From Fimenecus sp036652055 (GTDB lineage Bacteria > Bacillota > Clostridia > Oscillospirales > Acutalibacteraceae), in assembly GCA_036652055.1 (NCBI GenBank), contig JAVVWP010000002.1, positions 26,786 to 90,785 of the forward strand: 64,000 bases of DNA, in the 5' to 3' direction. Made by a program: the position numbers and the translations under genes. Each line of letters starts with the position of its first letter. Positions within the stretch are counted from its first letter, which is position 1. The notes under the pieces are model-generated. The model made no database searches. It worked only from the letters and a program-made list of their open reading frames with translations, and was not told where the DNA came from. Below, piece by piece: positions 9,111 to 17,555 of the stretch.

Positions 9111-10185
9111 CGTATTTCCCCTTTGCTACCATTTTTAAAAATCTATCAAACAAAAATGCAGTATCACGAGGGCCTGCATTTGCCTCAGGGTGAAACTGAA
9201 CTGTGAAAACTGGCTTTTGGTGATAAACAATTCCCTCAACGGTTTTGTCATTAACATTGATACAGTTAATTTCAGCGTTAGAGGGTAGACCTTTGCCATT
9301 AACCATATATCCGTGATTTTGCGAGGAAAGATAGGTTTTATCTTCATTTAAGAATTTTACAGGGTGATTTGCACCCCTATGACCATATTTCATTTTTTCT
9401 GTTTCACCACCGTTAGCAAGAGCCATGAGCTGGTGACCAAGGCAAATTGCAAAGGTAGGAATAGAAAAATCATAAAGCTTTTTAATTTCTTTTATTATAT
9501 TCACACAGTCAGATGGATCGCCAGGGCCATTAGATAGCATAATCCCATCAGGGCTTGACTTAATAATTTCGTCAGCAGTTGTGAATGATGGATATTCAGT
9601 AACAATACAGCCACGCTTTACAAGGCTGTTTGCAATATTTCTTTTTGTTCCAAAATCTAACAAAGCAATTTTAGCGCCTGTATTTTCAGCTCCTAAAATT
9701 CTTTTTTGTGGGAGAGTTACACTTTCAACAAGACCTTCATGATGAAAATCTTTAATAATTTTCATAAGTCTTTCTTTATCTGAAATGTCATCAGTAATGA
9801 CACCACGCATTGCACCGCTTTCACGAAGCTTTTTAACAACTGCTCTCGTATCAATTCCAGAAACACAAGGAATATGGAATTTAATCATTAAATCCTCAAG
9901 AGGCATTGTATTTCTAAAATTTGACGGAGTGGTACAAAGCTCATGAACAATAAATGCACAGGGTTGAAGCTTCATACTTTCAAAGTCCTCAACGCTTACA
10001 CCATAGTTGCCAATCATAGGATATGTCATAACAATACCTTGCCCTGCATAAGAAGGGTCGGTAAGAATTTCAACATAGCCTGTCATAGAGGTGTTAAAAA
10101 CCACCTCACACGGGGTTTCGCGGAAATCTCCACGAGCAATTCCATCATAAATAGAACCATCTTCAAGCATTAAATACGCTTTCAA
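9103..10185 (-). CDS. carA: Carbamoyl-phosphate synthase small subunit
   Basis: This is the glutamine amidotransferase subunit that releases ammonia for CarB. With the TTG start at 10185 the product is 360 residues (LKAYLMLEDGSIYDG), the usual length and N-terminus of the family. The frame is open to 10230, but those extra residues (MIKFLVKIIERLVCI) have no family counterpart. An AAAGG lies 12 bases before the TTG; GTG 10194 is a weaker alternative. The class I amidotransferase triad is present: nucleophile Cys in ICLGHQLM, and His and Glu in VQFHPEANAGP. The N-terminal CPSase domain shows VFNTSMTGYVEILTDPSYAGQ. First gene of a two-gene operon with carB. Confidence 0.97.
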   Translation of the reverse strand: MKAYLMLEDGSIYDGIARGDFRETPCEVVFNTSMTGYVEILTDPSYAGQGIVMTYPMIGNYGVSVEDFESMKLQPCAFIVHELCTTPSNFRNTMPLEDLMIKFHIPCVSGIDTRAVVKKLRESGAMRGVITDDISDKERLMKIIKDFHHEGLVESVTLPQKRILGAENTGAKIALLDFGTKRNIANSLVKRGCIVTEYPSFTTADEIIKSSPDGIMLSNGPGDPSDCVNIIKEIKKLYDFSIPTFAICLGHQLMALANGGETEKMKYGHRGANHPVKFLNEDKTYLSSQNHGYMVNGKGLPSNAEINCINVNDKTVEGIVYHQKPVFTVQFHPEANAGPRDTAFLFDRFLKMVAKGKYDD

Positions 10186-10220
10186 AATACACACCAGCCT
10201 TTCGATTATCTTAACTAAAA

Positions 10221-10249
10221 ATTTTATCATATTTTGTCTTGTTTTTCAA
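10221..10249 (-). promoter_or_regulatory. Predicted sigma-A promoter of carAB
   Basis: On the minus strand TTGAAA (10249-10244), a 17-base spacer and TAAAAT (10226-10221), with TG one base before the -10. The leader is only about 30 bases, leaving no room for a PyrR-type attenuator. Confidence 0.6.
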
Positions 10250-10259
10250 TACAAAACAT

Positions 10260-10290
10260 TAAAATAAAAGCGACGGTAAAATACCATCGC
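10260..10290 (-). terminator. Terminator of the Na/Ca exchanger gene
   Basis: On the minus strand GCGATGGTA pairs with TACCGTCGC (one G-U pair) across three bases and is followed by TTTTATTTTA. It lies 7 bases past the exchanger stop. Confidence 0.8.
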
Positions 10291-10296
10291 CAATAT

Positions 10297-11316
10297 CTAA
10301 AACGGAAGAAAATGCAAATTAGAATTTGTAACAAGAACAGCAATGTAACCAACATATATTGAAACCATCAAAACGCCCTGCCAACGACTGAGCTTTTTAA
10401 AAATGATGGTCGGAATAATCGCAATTGAAATAACCAAAAGGCAAATAGGCATATCGAGAAAAACTGATTGCCTGCCCACGGGAAGATTGCCACCTGTTAT
10501 GAATGCACAAATAGGAAGAATCATTGTAAGGTCAATAATGTTTGCACCGATTATATTACCTATCGACAAATCGGATTGTTTTTTTGAAATGGCGGTAATC
10601 GTTGTGACAAGCTCGGGAAGCGATGTTCCGACAGCAATAATAGTAACACCGATAATCGCCTCTGAAACGCCAAAGGATTTAGCAATGATTGTTCCGTCAT
10701 CAACCAAAAGGTCAGCACCAACAACAATCCCGACTGCACCAATAGCAAATTTTGTGAGGTTGATTGCTATATCTTTAGGAGTTGCTTTGACATTATCATC
10801 TTTATCTATTCCCATTGACTTTTTACCGTCAATAATATTTTCAACCATAAACATAATAAATATAGAAAGTAAAATTACACTTTGAACGAAGTTTAAATTT
10901 AAGTTATATGAAAAGATAAGAAGTGCAACGCTCGCAAAAATCATTAGTGAGCCTTTAAAGGCAATTTCTTTTCGCTTGATAAATGCAGGCATACAAAGAA
11001 TTGAAATACTCATAATAAGACCTACATTAGCAGTAACCGAGCCAACAGCATTTCCGATTGCCATATCGTTTTGACCTTTAGTAGCGGCAATGGCAGAAAC
11101 TAAAAGCTCGGGAAGTGTAGTTGCAAAGCTAACAACGGTAGCACCTATTATGAATTTTGGAATACCTGTTGCTTCTGCAATCCAAGTAGCCGCATCAACA
11201 AAGATGTCACCGCCTTTGACAATAAAAAACAATCCACAGGCAAACATTATTAAAACATAAATAATGTTATCACCAGGGATTGAAAATAAAGAAGCGATAG
11301 TGTTGGATATATTCAT
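10297..11316 (-). CDS. Calcium/sodium antiporter of the CaCA family (YrbG-like)
   Basis: A 339-residue integral membrane protein that probably exchanges Ca2+ for Na+ or K+ across the cytoplasmic membrane. About ten hydrophobic segments form two inverted halves. Each half carries the family's alpha-repeats: TTLPELLVSAIAATKG with GNAVGSVTANVGLI, and GTSLPELVTTITAISK with GNIIGANIIDLTMI. The conserved acidic residues in the two PEL motifs, which bind the ion, are intact. A GGTGA site lies about 10 bases before ATG. The gene stands alone with its own promoter and terminator, divergent from dpaA. Confidence 0.92.
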   Translation of the reverse strand: MNISNTIASLFSIPGDNIIYVLIMFACGLFFIVKGGDIFVDAATWIAEATGIPKFIIGATVVSFATTLPELLVSAIAATKGQNDMAIGNAVGSVTANVGLIMSISILCMPAFIKRKEIAFKGSLMIFASVALLIFSYNLNLNFVQSVILLSIFIMFMVENIIDGKKSMGIDKDDNVKATPKDIAINLTKFAIGAVGIVVGADLLVDDGTIIAKSFGVSEAIIGVTIIAVGTSLPELVTTITAISKKQSDLSIGNIIGANIIDLTMILPICAFITGGNLPVGRQSVFLDMPICLLVISIAIIPTIIFKKLSRWQGVLMVSIYVGYIAVLVTNSNLHFLPF

Positions 11317-11364
11317 TAAAAAGCGTCACCATTCCTTCTTCTCTTAGTTTTACATACTTTTTAA

Positions 11365-11393
11365 ATTTTATCATATTACACCAATTTAGTCAA
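11365..11393 (-). promoter_or_regulatory. Predicted sigma-A promoter of the Na/Ca exchanger
   Basis: On the minus strand TTGACT (11393-11388), a 17-base spacer and TAAAAT (11370-11365), with TG one base upstream of the -10. It lies about 50 bases before the start codon. Confidence 0.7.
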
Positions 11394-11427
11394 CACAAAA
11401 TTAGAAGATAATTGCAAAAAAATTTTC

Positions 11428-11455
11428 ACAATAAAAAGATTTAAAACATATGATA
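11428..11455 (+). promoter_or_regulatory. Candidate sigma-K-type promoter of dpaAB
   Basis: ACA at 11428-11430, a 16-base spacer, then CATATGATA at 11447-11455, an exact fit to the mother-cell -10 pattern CATAnnnTA with an AC-type -35. dpaAB is a known sigma-K target in Bacillus. The predicted transcript would begin just at the AAAGGAG ribosome site (11463-11469), so the leader would be very short; this is the weak point of the call. Confidence 0.5.
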
Positions 11456-11478
11456 GGGATATAAAGGAGCGTGGTAAA

Positions 11479-12312
11479 ATGTACAATCTAATTATGGTGG
11501 GTGGGGACAAACGCCAACTTTATTTAAAAGAATTCTTAAACCAAATGGGATTTTCTGTTTTTGTCTATGGATTTTCAAATGAAGATTCTATCTTTTTGCT
11601 TAATGACAAGCTTAAAGCACCAAATTCAATAGTTATTTTGCCGCTTCCTATGACTCGTGATAAAGAGAATGTTAATTTTTCATTATCAGACGAAGTATTG
11701 CCTCTTTCCTTTATTTCCGAAAGAATGAAAAAAGGCGACGCCCTTTTCGGAGGCATTATTAAAGAAGATTTTAAGAGTGAGCTTACTAATAAAGGAGTAA
11801 ATGTTATTGACTTCTATGACGAGGATTTTATACTTAAAAACGCCTATCTGACAGGTATTTGCACAGTGCGTATTATCCTTGAAAACATAGACTATGATAT
11901 AAGCACTGCCGCCATAGCTTTAACAGGATATGGAAGGACAGGAAAAGAAATTGCAAAAGCACTTAATTCTGTCGGTGCAAATGTAACTGTCATAGCAAGA
12001 AACAAAGAGGCTCTAAACACCGCTTTAACAGATGGATTTAAAGTGTGCAAACTTTCAGACATTTCAAATATAGCAGATAGCTTTGACATTTTAATCAATA
12101 CCGTTCCTGCGGTGATAATAAAAGAAGATACAATAAGCAAGCTTAAAAAAACTACAACTTTGATAGAAATTGCCTCCCCTCCTTTTGGAATAGATTTTGA
12201 TGAAGCTGAAAAATGCGGAATTAAAGTCATTAAAGCATTGTCACTTCCCGGAAAATTTGTTCCTAAAACAGCAGGCGAGCTTATAGGAGAAAAAATAGTC
12301 AATTATTTGTAG
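11479..12312 (+). CDS. dpaA: Dipicolinate synthase subunit A
   Basis: DpaA works with DpaB in the mother cell to oxidise dihydrodipicolinate, or its hydroxylated form, to dipicolinic acid, the Ca2+-chelating compound of the spore core. The 277-residue product starts with the family N-terminal domain (MYNLIMVGGDKRQLYLKEFL). The NAD(P)-binding Rossmann motif GYGRTGKEIAKAL is at about residues 150-162. The C-terminus PGKFVPKTAGELIGE is also typical. The family is usually about 290-300 residues, so this is slightly short but intact. An AAAGGAG site precedes ATG, and dpaB follows after 14 bases. This is the clearest evidence that the host makes endospores. Confidence 0.95.
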   Translation: MYNLIMVGGDKRQLYLKEFLNQMGFSVFVYGFSNEDSIFLLNDKLKAPNSIVILPLPMTRDKENVNFSLSDEVLPLSFISERMKKGDALFGGIIKEDFKSELTNKGVNVIDFYDEDFILKNAYLTGICTVRIILENIDYDISTAAIALTGYGRTGKEIAKALNSVGANVTVIARNKEALNTALTDGFKVCKLSDISNIADSFDILINTVPAVIIKEDTISKLKKTTTLIEIASPPFGIDFDEAEKCGIKVIKALSLPGKFVPKTAGELIGEKIVNYL

Positions 12313-12326
12313 AGGGAGGGAAATAT

Positions 12327-12899
12327 ATGTCCCAATTAAATGTGGGATTTGCAATGTGCGGTTCGTTTTGCACCTTTAGCAAAGCAGTCCCTCAGATAGA
12401 AAAGTTAAAAAACGAAGGATATAATGTAATTCCGATAATGTCAAACAACGCATATACTATTGATACACGCTTTGGAAGTGCAAAAAGCTTTATCGATAGA
12501 ATTGAAGAAATCACAGAAAATAAAATAATCGCAACAATTAATGATGCTGAACCAATCGGGCCAAAAAAACTGCTCGATATTTTAGTCGTTGCCCCTTGCA
12601 CAGGCAACACACTCGGAAAGCTTGCAAATGGAATAACTGATACTTCAGTAACCCTTGCAGTTAAGGCTCATCTTCGTAATGAAAGACCGGTTGTTCTTGC
12701 TGTATCAACAAATGACGCTTTGGGTGCGGCTGCAAAAAACATTGGAATGCTATTAAATCAGAAGCTTATCTTTTTTGTACCGATGGAACAAGATGATTTT
12801 TTGAATAAATCAAAATCAATAGTAGCAAAATTTAATAAAATACCAGAAACAATAAAAGAAGCCTTAGACGGCAAACAAATTCAGCCAATATTAGACTAA
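12327..12899 (+). CDS. dpaB: Dipicolinate synthase subunit B
   Basis: A 190-residue flavoprotein-fold subunit, partner of DpaA in dipicolinic acid synthesis. It has the family signature near the start (VGFAMCGSFCTF), the flavin-type nucleotide-binding loop VVAPCTGNTLGKLANGITD at about residues 90-108, and RPVVLAVSTNDALGAAAKN. GAGGGAGGG lies 8 bases upstream of ATG. It is the second and last gene of the dpaAB unit, and a hairpin follows. Confidence 0.95.
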   Translation: MSQLNVGFAMCGSFCTFSKAVPQIEKLKNEGYNVIPIMSNNAYTIDTRFGSAKSFIDRIEEITENKIIATINDAEPIGPKKLLDILVVAPCTGNTLGKLANGITDTSVTLAVKAHLRNERPVVLAVSTNDALGAAAKNIGMLLNQKLIFFVPMEQDDFLNKSKSIVAKFNKIPETIKEALDGKQIQPILD

Positions 12900-12909
12900 A
12901 TAGTTTAGA

Positions 12910-12950
12910 AAATGTGCTTTTTTGACAAAATCAGAAAAGCATATTTCTTG
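12910..12950 (+). terminator. Hairpin terminator after dpaB
   Basis: AAATGTGCTTTTTT pairs over 14 bp (two G-U pairs) with AGAAAAGCATATTT across a nine-base loop, then TTCTTGTTG. The T run is weak, but the position 11 bases after the stop fits a terminator. Confidence 0.65.
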
Positions 12951-12956
12951 TTGCAA

Positions 12957-12986
12957 TTGACTTATATAGGTATAATATATTATAAT
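12957..12986 (+). promoter_or_regulatory. Candidate sigma-A promoter of the ABC transporter
   Basis: TTGACT (12957-12962), an 18-base spacer and TATAAT (12981-12986). Another TATAAT at 12971 is too close to the -35. The leader would be about 110 bases. Confidence 0.5.
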
Positions 12987-13103
12987 AATAGAATAGTTAT
13001 AATTTTTGAAAAATTGTAACAGATATAAAAAACACTAAAACATAGTTTGCGAGTGTAAAGCACTTATCTAAGCTGAGTTTTTATAGCGGAAGGAATGACA
13101 AAA

Positions 13104-13811
13104 ATGAAGTTAATAATAAAAGATTTAAAAAAGAATTTCGACAAAAAAGAAGTTCTTAAAAGTATAGATTTCACCTTTGAAACAGGAAAAATATATGGCT
13201 TGCTCGGAAAAAACGGAGCAGGTAAAACAACTCTTTTTAACTGCCTTAATGAGGATATGAAAATAGATGGCGGTTCTTTTTCGCTTGATGATGGCACATC
13301 AATTCGAAAGGTTGTTCCTGACGATATTGGATATGTTCTTTCGACTCCAGTTGTTCCTGAATTTTTAACAGGCTACGAATTTCTTGACTTTTTTATTAAT
13401 ATCAATAAAGAAAAGCTCAAAAATCCAAAAACGATTGATGAATATTTTGACTTTATGCATATTGATGAAAATGATAGATATAAACTTATTAAAGAATATT
13501 CACATGGAATGAAAAACAAGATACAGCTACTTGTTAATATTATAGCAAGCCCTGAAATTCTTCTTTTGGACGAGCCTTTGACATCTTTTGATGTTCTTGT
13601 TGCTGAAGAAATGAAAGAGCTGTTAATCCAAATTAAAGGCGAACATATAATAATATTTTCAACTCATATTATGGACCTTGCAGTTGACCTTTGCGATGAA
13701 ATTGTTATTTTAAATAATGGAGTTTTAGAGCAGATTGATAAAAATAATCTTAATGAAGCAGGTCTTAAAAACAAGGTAATCGAAATATTAAAGGGTGAAT
13801 TGAATGCTTGA
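13104..13811 (+). CDS. ABC transporter ATP-binding protein
   Basis: The 235-residue ATPase of an ABC transporter, energising the membrane protein encoded next. Walker A is GLLGKNGAGKTTLFNC, the signature loop is YSHGMKNKIQLLVN (SHGMK in place of LSGGQ), Walker B is ILLLDEPLTSFD, and the switch histidine is in FSTHIMDLA. The GGAAGGA site ends at 13094, directly against ATG 13095, so ATG 13104, nine bases on, is the better start. The stop overlaps the next start by 8 bases. The substrate is unknown; bacteriocin-, lantibiotic- or antibiotic-type exporters have similar ATPases. Confidence 0.9.
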   Translation: MKLIIKDLKKNFDKKEVLKSIDFTFETGKIYGLLGKNGAGKTTLFNCLNEDMKIDGGSFSLDDGTSIRKVVPDDIGYVLSTPVVPEFLTGYEFLDFFININKEKLKNPKTIDEYFDFMHIDENDRYKLIKEYSHGMKNKIQLLVNIIASPEILLLDEPLTSFDVLVAEEMKELLIQIKGEHIIIFSTHIMDLAVDLCDEIVILNNGVLEQIDKNNLNEAGLKNKVIEILKGELNA

Positions 13812-15378
13812 TACATTTAAAAATTCTTTTAAACTTAAAAATACATATACGGCAAATAGTTTTATCTTTTCATTCAAGCAGTTGCCTTTTATAAGGCGAC
13901 TTGTGCCTGCTTATCTTTATAATATTAAGGGCGTTAAAATTTTTGCTAATATTATGAGCATTCTCCTTGAAATATTTTTAATTTTTGTGCTTAAGCCACT
14001 TTATGTTTATCTTTTTATTTCTTCTTTTGCACACGCATATGGCACTGGTAGCTCTAACAATTTTATTCATATATTCTTTTTTCTGACAATCAATGGGCTT
14101 TTTATGAAAACGGATTTTTTAAGCCCGTCAAAAGACAAGTTTTATGCTATCATTCTTATGAGAATGGATGCTAAAAAATACGCACTTTCAGAGTTTATTT
14201 ATAGCTTGGCGGCAAGCTTTTTGGGGACGCTTCCTGCATATTTGTATTTTGGCATAAAAATTGGAGTTTCACCTTTCTTATGCGTTATTATGCCTTTGTT
14301 TGTTATAACGCTAAAGACGAGCTATATAGCTTTTATCTTATCTTACTCTGAAAAAACTGGCAAGCGGTTTTTAGGAGGCAGTATCCCATGGCCATTCTGG
14401 ATATTAGTTTTTGGAAATCTTATTTTAGCGTATGCTCCTGTATTTTTTGGATTTGCAATTCCACCTATTTGTTTAATAATTGCATTTGCAATTTCAATTG
14501 TAACATGTGTATTTGCAGTTAGGTATCTTTTTAAATTTGACCGCTATCATATTGTATTTAAAAACCTTCTAAATGCAAAAAATGTAATTTTTGAGTTTAA
14601 TCAAGATGGTGAAGCTTCAACGCACAGCAGTATTAGTAAGGATTTAGAAAGCAAAAAGGCAGTAGCCTCAAAAAAGCAAGGCTACGCACTTTTTCATGAA
14701 ATTTTTGTTAAAAGGCACAGAAAAATTCTTACAAAATCTGCAAAACGAACCGCAGAAATATTTGCTGCTGTTTTAGCTGTTTTGATTGCTGCAGCGTTAT
14801 TAAGCGAACAAATAAGCGAGACGATAAATGCAGGCATACTTCAATATTTGTCGCTTTTTGTATTAATAATGTATTTTGTCAATAGAGGGCAAATGATAAC
14901 TAACGCAATGTTTATGAACTGCGACCATAGTATGCTTGTTTATAGATTTTACCGTCAGCCAAAGGCGATTTTAGAACTTTTTTCATTGCGTTTAAAAACA
15001 ATGATTACTATAAATTTAATTCCCTCAAGCGTTATTGCAATAGGGCTTCCTTTAATGCTTTATATTTCAGGAGGAACGGATAACCCTCTTAATTATGTTA
15101 TACTTTTTGCAACAATTATTTCGTTGTCAATTTTCTTTTCAGTTCATCATTTAGTTATATATTATCTATTACAGCCATATAATGTTGAGTTAAAACCAAA
15201 AAGTGGGTTGTATAGAATAGCAAGTATGGGTACTTATTTCGCTTGTTTTTATATAGCTAAAATTCATATGTCAACCTTTGCGTTTGGCTTATCTGTAATT
15301 GGATTTACAGTTCTTTATGTGATTGTAGCACTGATTTTAGCTTATAAATTTGCACCAAAAACATTTAGGCTTAGATAA
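13804..15378 (+). CDS. ABC transporter membrane protein
   Basis: A 524-residue polytopic membrane protein with about ten to twelve hydrophobic segments (for example IFANIMSILLEIFLIFVLKP, AEIFAAVLAVLIAAALLSE and VIGFTVLYVIVALILAYKF at the C-terminus). A hydrophilic cytoplasmic stretch lies at about residues 255-310. It overlaps the ATPase gene by 8 bases, so it is the partner permease. No soluble substrate-binding protein is encoded nearby, which fits an exporter. I do not recognise the exact family. Confidence 0.75.
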   Translation: MLDTFKNSFKLKNTYTANSFIFSFKQLPFIRRLVPAYLYNIKGVKIFANIMSILLEIFLIFVLKPLYVYLFISSFAHAYGTGSSNNFIHIFFFLTINGLFMKTDFLSPSKDKFYAIILMRMDAKKYALSEFIYSLAASFLGTLPAYLYFGIKIGVSPFLCVIMPLFVITLKTSYIAFILSYSEKTGKRFLGGSIPWPFWILVFGNLILAYAPVFFGFAIPPICLIIAFAISIVTCVFAVRYLFKFDRYHIVFKNLLNAKNVIFEFNQDGEASTHSSISKDLESKKAVASKKQGYALFHEIFVKRHRKILTKSAKRTAEIFAAVLAVLIAAALLSEQISETINAGILQYLSLFVLIMYFVNRGQMITNAMFMNCDHSMLVYRFYRQPKAILELFSLRLKTMITINLIPSSVIAIGLPLMLYISGGTDNPLNYVILFATIISLSIFFSVHHLVIYYLLQPYNVELKPKSGLYRIASMGTYFACFYIAKIHMSTFAFGLSVIGFTVLYVIVALILAYKFAPKTFRLR

Positions 15379-15394
15379 AAAACAAATAGATAAA

Positions 15395-15441
15395 AAATTA
15401 TGAAGCTGAAACAGACAAAATCCGTTTCAGCTTCACAATTT
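15395..15441. terminator. Bidirectional terminator between convergent genes
   Basis: A perfect 12-bp stem, TGAAGCTGAAAC with GTTTCAGCTTCA, loop of eleven bases. On the minus strand it is followed by TAATTTTTTATC, a good T run for the serine hydrolase gene; the plus-strand T run is poorer. Confidence 0.8.
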
Positions 15442-15500
15442 CTAACTACTTTTTTACAATAAATTCAAGATTATTGTAAGTTATTTAAAAAAGCACTTTT

Positions 15501-17096
15501 CTAATCAATAAATTTACCATAATGCTTTGGCTCTGCAAGAGGCGGAGCAAATTTTATGAAAAATTGTGCTAATTTGCAAATAATAGGGTTTCTTATAACT
15601 TCTTCAAATCCGATTACAAGTGAATTACAAATTTGATATGTAGAAGGCGTGCTTGACGGTGTAATTGTAACTTTATTGTGACGCCTAAATAAGAAGTTGA
15701 GATTACGCTTACCAATAGTTTCAAGCGGTCTTACAGTAACGCTAAGATTTATTTCGTCAGCCCAAAAAGCACTGCAACAAACTTTAAATGGAATACCACC
15801 AAGCGTCATTGTTCCATATCTATAATGGCCATCCATTCCGCAGACAACGGTGTTGTTTTCATCGCCCTCGTCCCAAGTCATTGAGCATTCTTTTTCGCCA
15901 AACATAAATTTAATATTATTGATATTACCCGCTTTGTCGGACATCATATAAGTGACAGCAAGCGGTAAAACGCTCATTGGCAGACCAATTATATTAAGTA
16001 GAATTTTTTTATTAACTTTAATTGTTCGCCCCTGGATCTGCTTTTCAACAGATGAACGAGGTGCAGAAGATGGCGTTCCTAAAGTTGACGATTTAATTTC
16101 GGTTGCTCTTGGCAAATCAATTTTTTCATTTATAAAGGCTTTTGGGAAAAACCTCCAAACAGCCTCACGGGCAAGAGCTTCGTCAGGGATAGCAGCGGTT
16201 GTGATTATTGACGCATCAAGCTCTGGAAAGTTAATACCAAATTGTGAAAACATACCATCAGCACGGTATGAGTGCGGTTCGGTGTCATTTATCCAAAAAC
16301 AATAACCATAGCCAGCAGTACAGTCTTTATCATTTCCAGGCATTTTTGTATCGCCTATTTGATTTTTAACTGCCTCGGTTGCCCAATATTTCGGAATAAT
16401 CTGTTTACCATTAAATTTGCCCTCATTAAGATAGCAAAGCATCAATTTAGCCAAATCTTCAGTGCTTAAATAAAGCCCCCATCCACCTGCTTCAACGCCA
16501 TTTTGGTCAGTTTCCCAAAACGGAATATCAATAGAAAGTGGCTCAAAAAGACGAGGAGTTAAGTATTCAATAATACTCATTTTTGCAACTCGGTGAAGAA
16601 TTGCACAAAGCATATATATATTTTCATTAACATACAGAAAATTGTCGCCAGGAGCAAATGCCCACGGTGAATTTATATAATTACCTATCCAGTCAATTTT
16701 GCCTTTATCTGCAAGCACATTGGTTTGTTTGCCTGCGGTCATAGTGAGCAAATGCCTGACTGTCAACTTTTTAAAGTTTTTATTTGGAATTTTTGGCGGA
16801 TAATCAGGAAAAAAATCAACCACCATATCATCAAGAGAAAGAAGCCCCTCATCAACTGCAAAACCGATAGCGGTAGAGGTGAAACTTTTACTTATAGAAT
16901 ACATAGAATGTTTAGTTTGACAGCTAAAAGGCTCGTTAAACCATTCAACAGCAACTTTCCCGTGCCGAATAACCATTAAACTGTGAAGTTCTAATTCTTC
17001 TTCTTTAACATATTCAATAAACCTATCAACTAATCCAGAAGAAACGCCAACATCTTCAGGCGAAGATGCATAAGGAATGCCAACTGCCTTTTTCAA
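15501..17096 (-). CDS. Serine hydrolase of the beta-lactamase/DD-peptidase (class C) family
   Basis: A 531-residue protein whose N-terminal ~320 residues form a class C beta-lactamase-like serine hydrolase. The nucleophile motif SxxK is in SMYSISKSFTS at about residue 70, and the Y-x-N element is in NFLYVNENIYML. No signal peptide is visible, so it is probably cytosolic. About residues 340-531 are an extra beta-rich domain of unknown role (YRYGTMTLGGIPFKV). The TTG start has AAAGGGTG about 10 bases upstream. It stands alone. The substrate is not predictable; members are esterases, peptidases or amidases. Confidence 0.85.
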   Translation of the reverse strand: MKKAVGIPYASSPEDVGVSSGLVDRFIEYVKEEELELHSLMVIRHGKVAVEWFNEPFSCQTKHSMYSISKSFTSTAIGFAVDEGLLSLDDMVVDFFPDYPPKIPNKNFKKLTVRHLLTMTAGKQTNVLADKGKIDWIGNYINSPWAFAPGDNFLYVNENIYMLCAILHRVAKMSIIEYLTPRLFEPLSIDIPFWETDQNGVEAGGWGLYLSTEDLAKLMLCYLNEGKFNGKQIIPKYWATEAVKNQIGDTKMPGNDKDCTAGYGYCFWINDTEPHSYRADGMFSQFGINFPELDASIITTAAIPDEALAREAVWRFFPKAFINEKIDLPRATEIKSSTLGTPSSAPRSSVEKQIQGRTIKVNKKILLNIIGLPMSVLPLAVTYMMSDKAGNINNIKFMFGEKECSMTWDEGDENNTVVCGMDGHYRYGTMTLGGIPFKVCCSAFWADEINLSVTVRPLETIGKRNLNFLFRRHNKVTITPSSTPSTYQICNSLVIGFEEVIRNPIICKLAQFFIKFAPPLAEPKHYGKFID

Positions 17097-17555
17097 TTCA
17101 ACTCACACCCTTTAAAATAATCCCAATGAGGGTATTTTACCACCTTTTTAGAAATAATGCAATATTTTTTATAAAAAAAGTTAAAAATTCTATTTAATAT
17201 TAATATAAACTTCGTTAAAAAACAAAACAACCCTTTGTGTCTATTATATTTTGATTTTAGCTGAAAAATGCAAAAATCTGAAAAAAGATATTGTAAAAAT
17301 AGATGAATTTTTTGCTATGAATAATTTGTTATAGTTTAAAAATTATAAAATATTGACAAAATAAAAAAAGGCTTTTAATTTGGTATAGGTCGTGGTATAA
17401 TAACCTTAAAGTTGTGCCGTGAAAAGGTGTAAAAGACACAAGATGTAAAAAGGCACATAATGTGCAAAGCACATTTTAACTTATACTATTGTAACCATTA
17501 TTTTAAATTTTCTTAAATTTGACATATAAAATTTTTTCTGGGGAGTGAGCTGTTT
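17097..17555. other. Intergenic region upstream of murA
   Basis: 459 bases of very A+T-rich DNA between the divergent serine hydrolase and murA. It holds the extended -10 promoter at 17393-17401 and a small perfect hairpin at 17459-17475 (AATGTGC-AAA-GCACATT). I see no gene, T-box or known riboswitch in it. Confidence 0.6.
17393..17401 (+). promoter_or_regulatory. Candidate extended -10 promoter of murA
   Basis: TGGTATAAT, a perfect TGn-TATAAT extended -10 element. No good -35 lies 17 bases upstream; TTGACA at 17353-17358 is too far away. The leader to murA would be about 150 bases. Confidence 0.5.

Noticed and set aside
10403..10885. A 160-codon open frame on the plus strand
   Set aside because: It lies wholly antisense to the Na/Ca exchanger gene, has low-complexity content typical of a shadow frame and no ribosome site.
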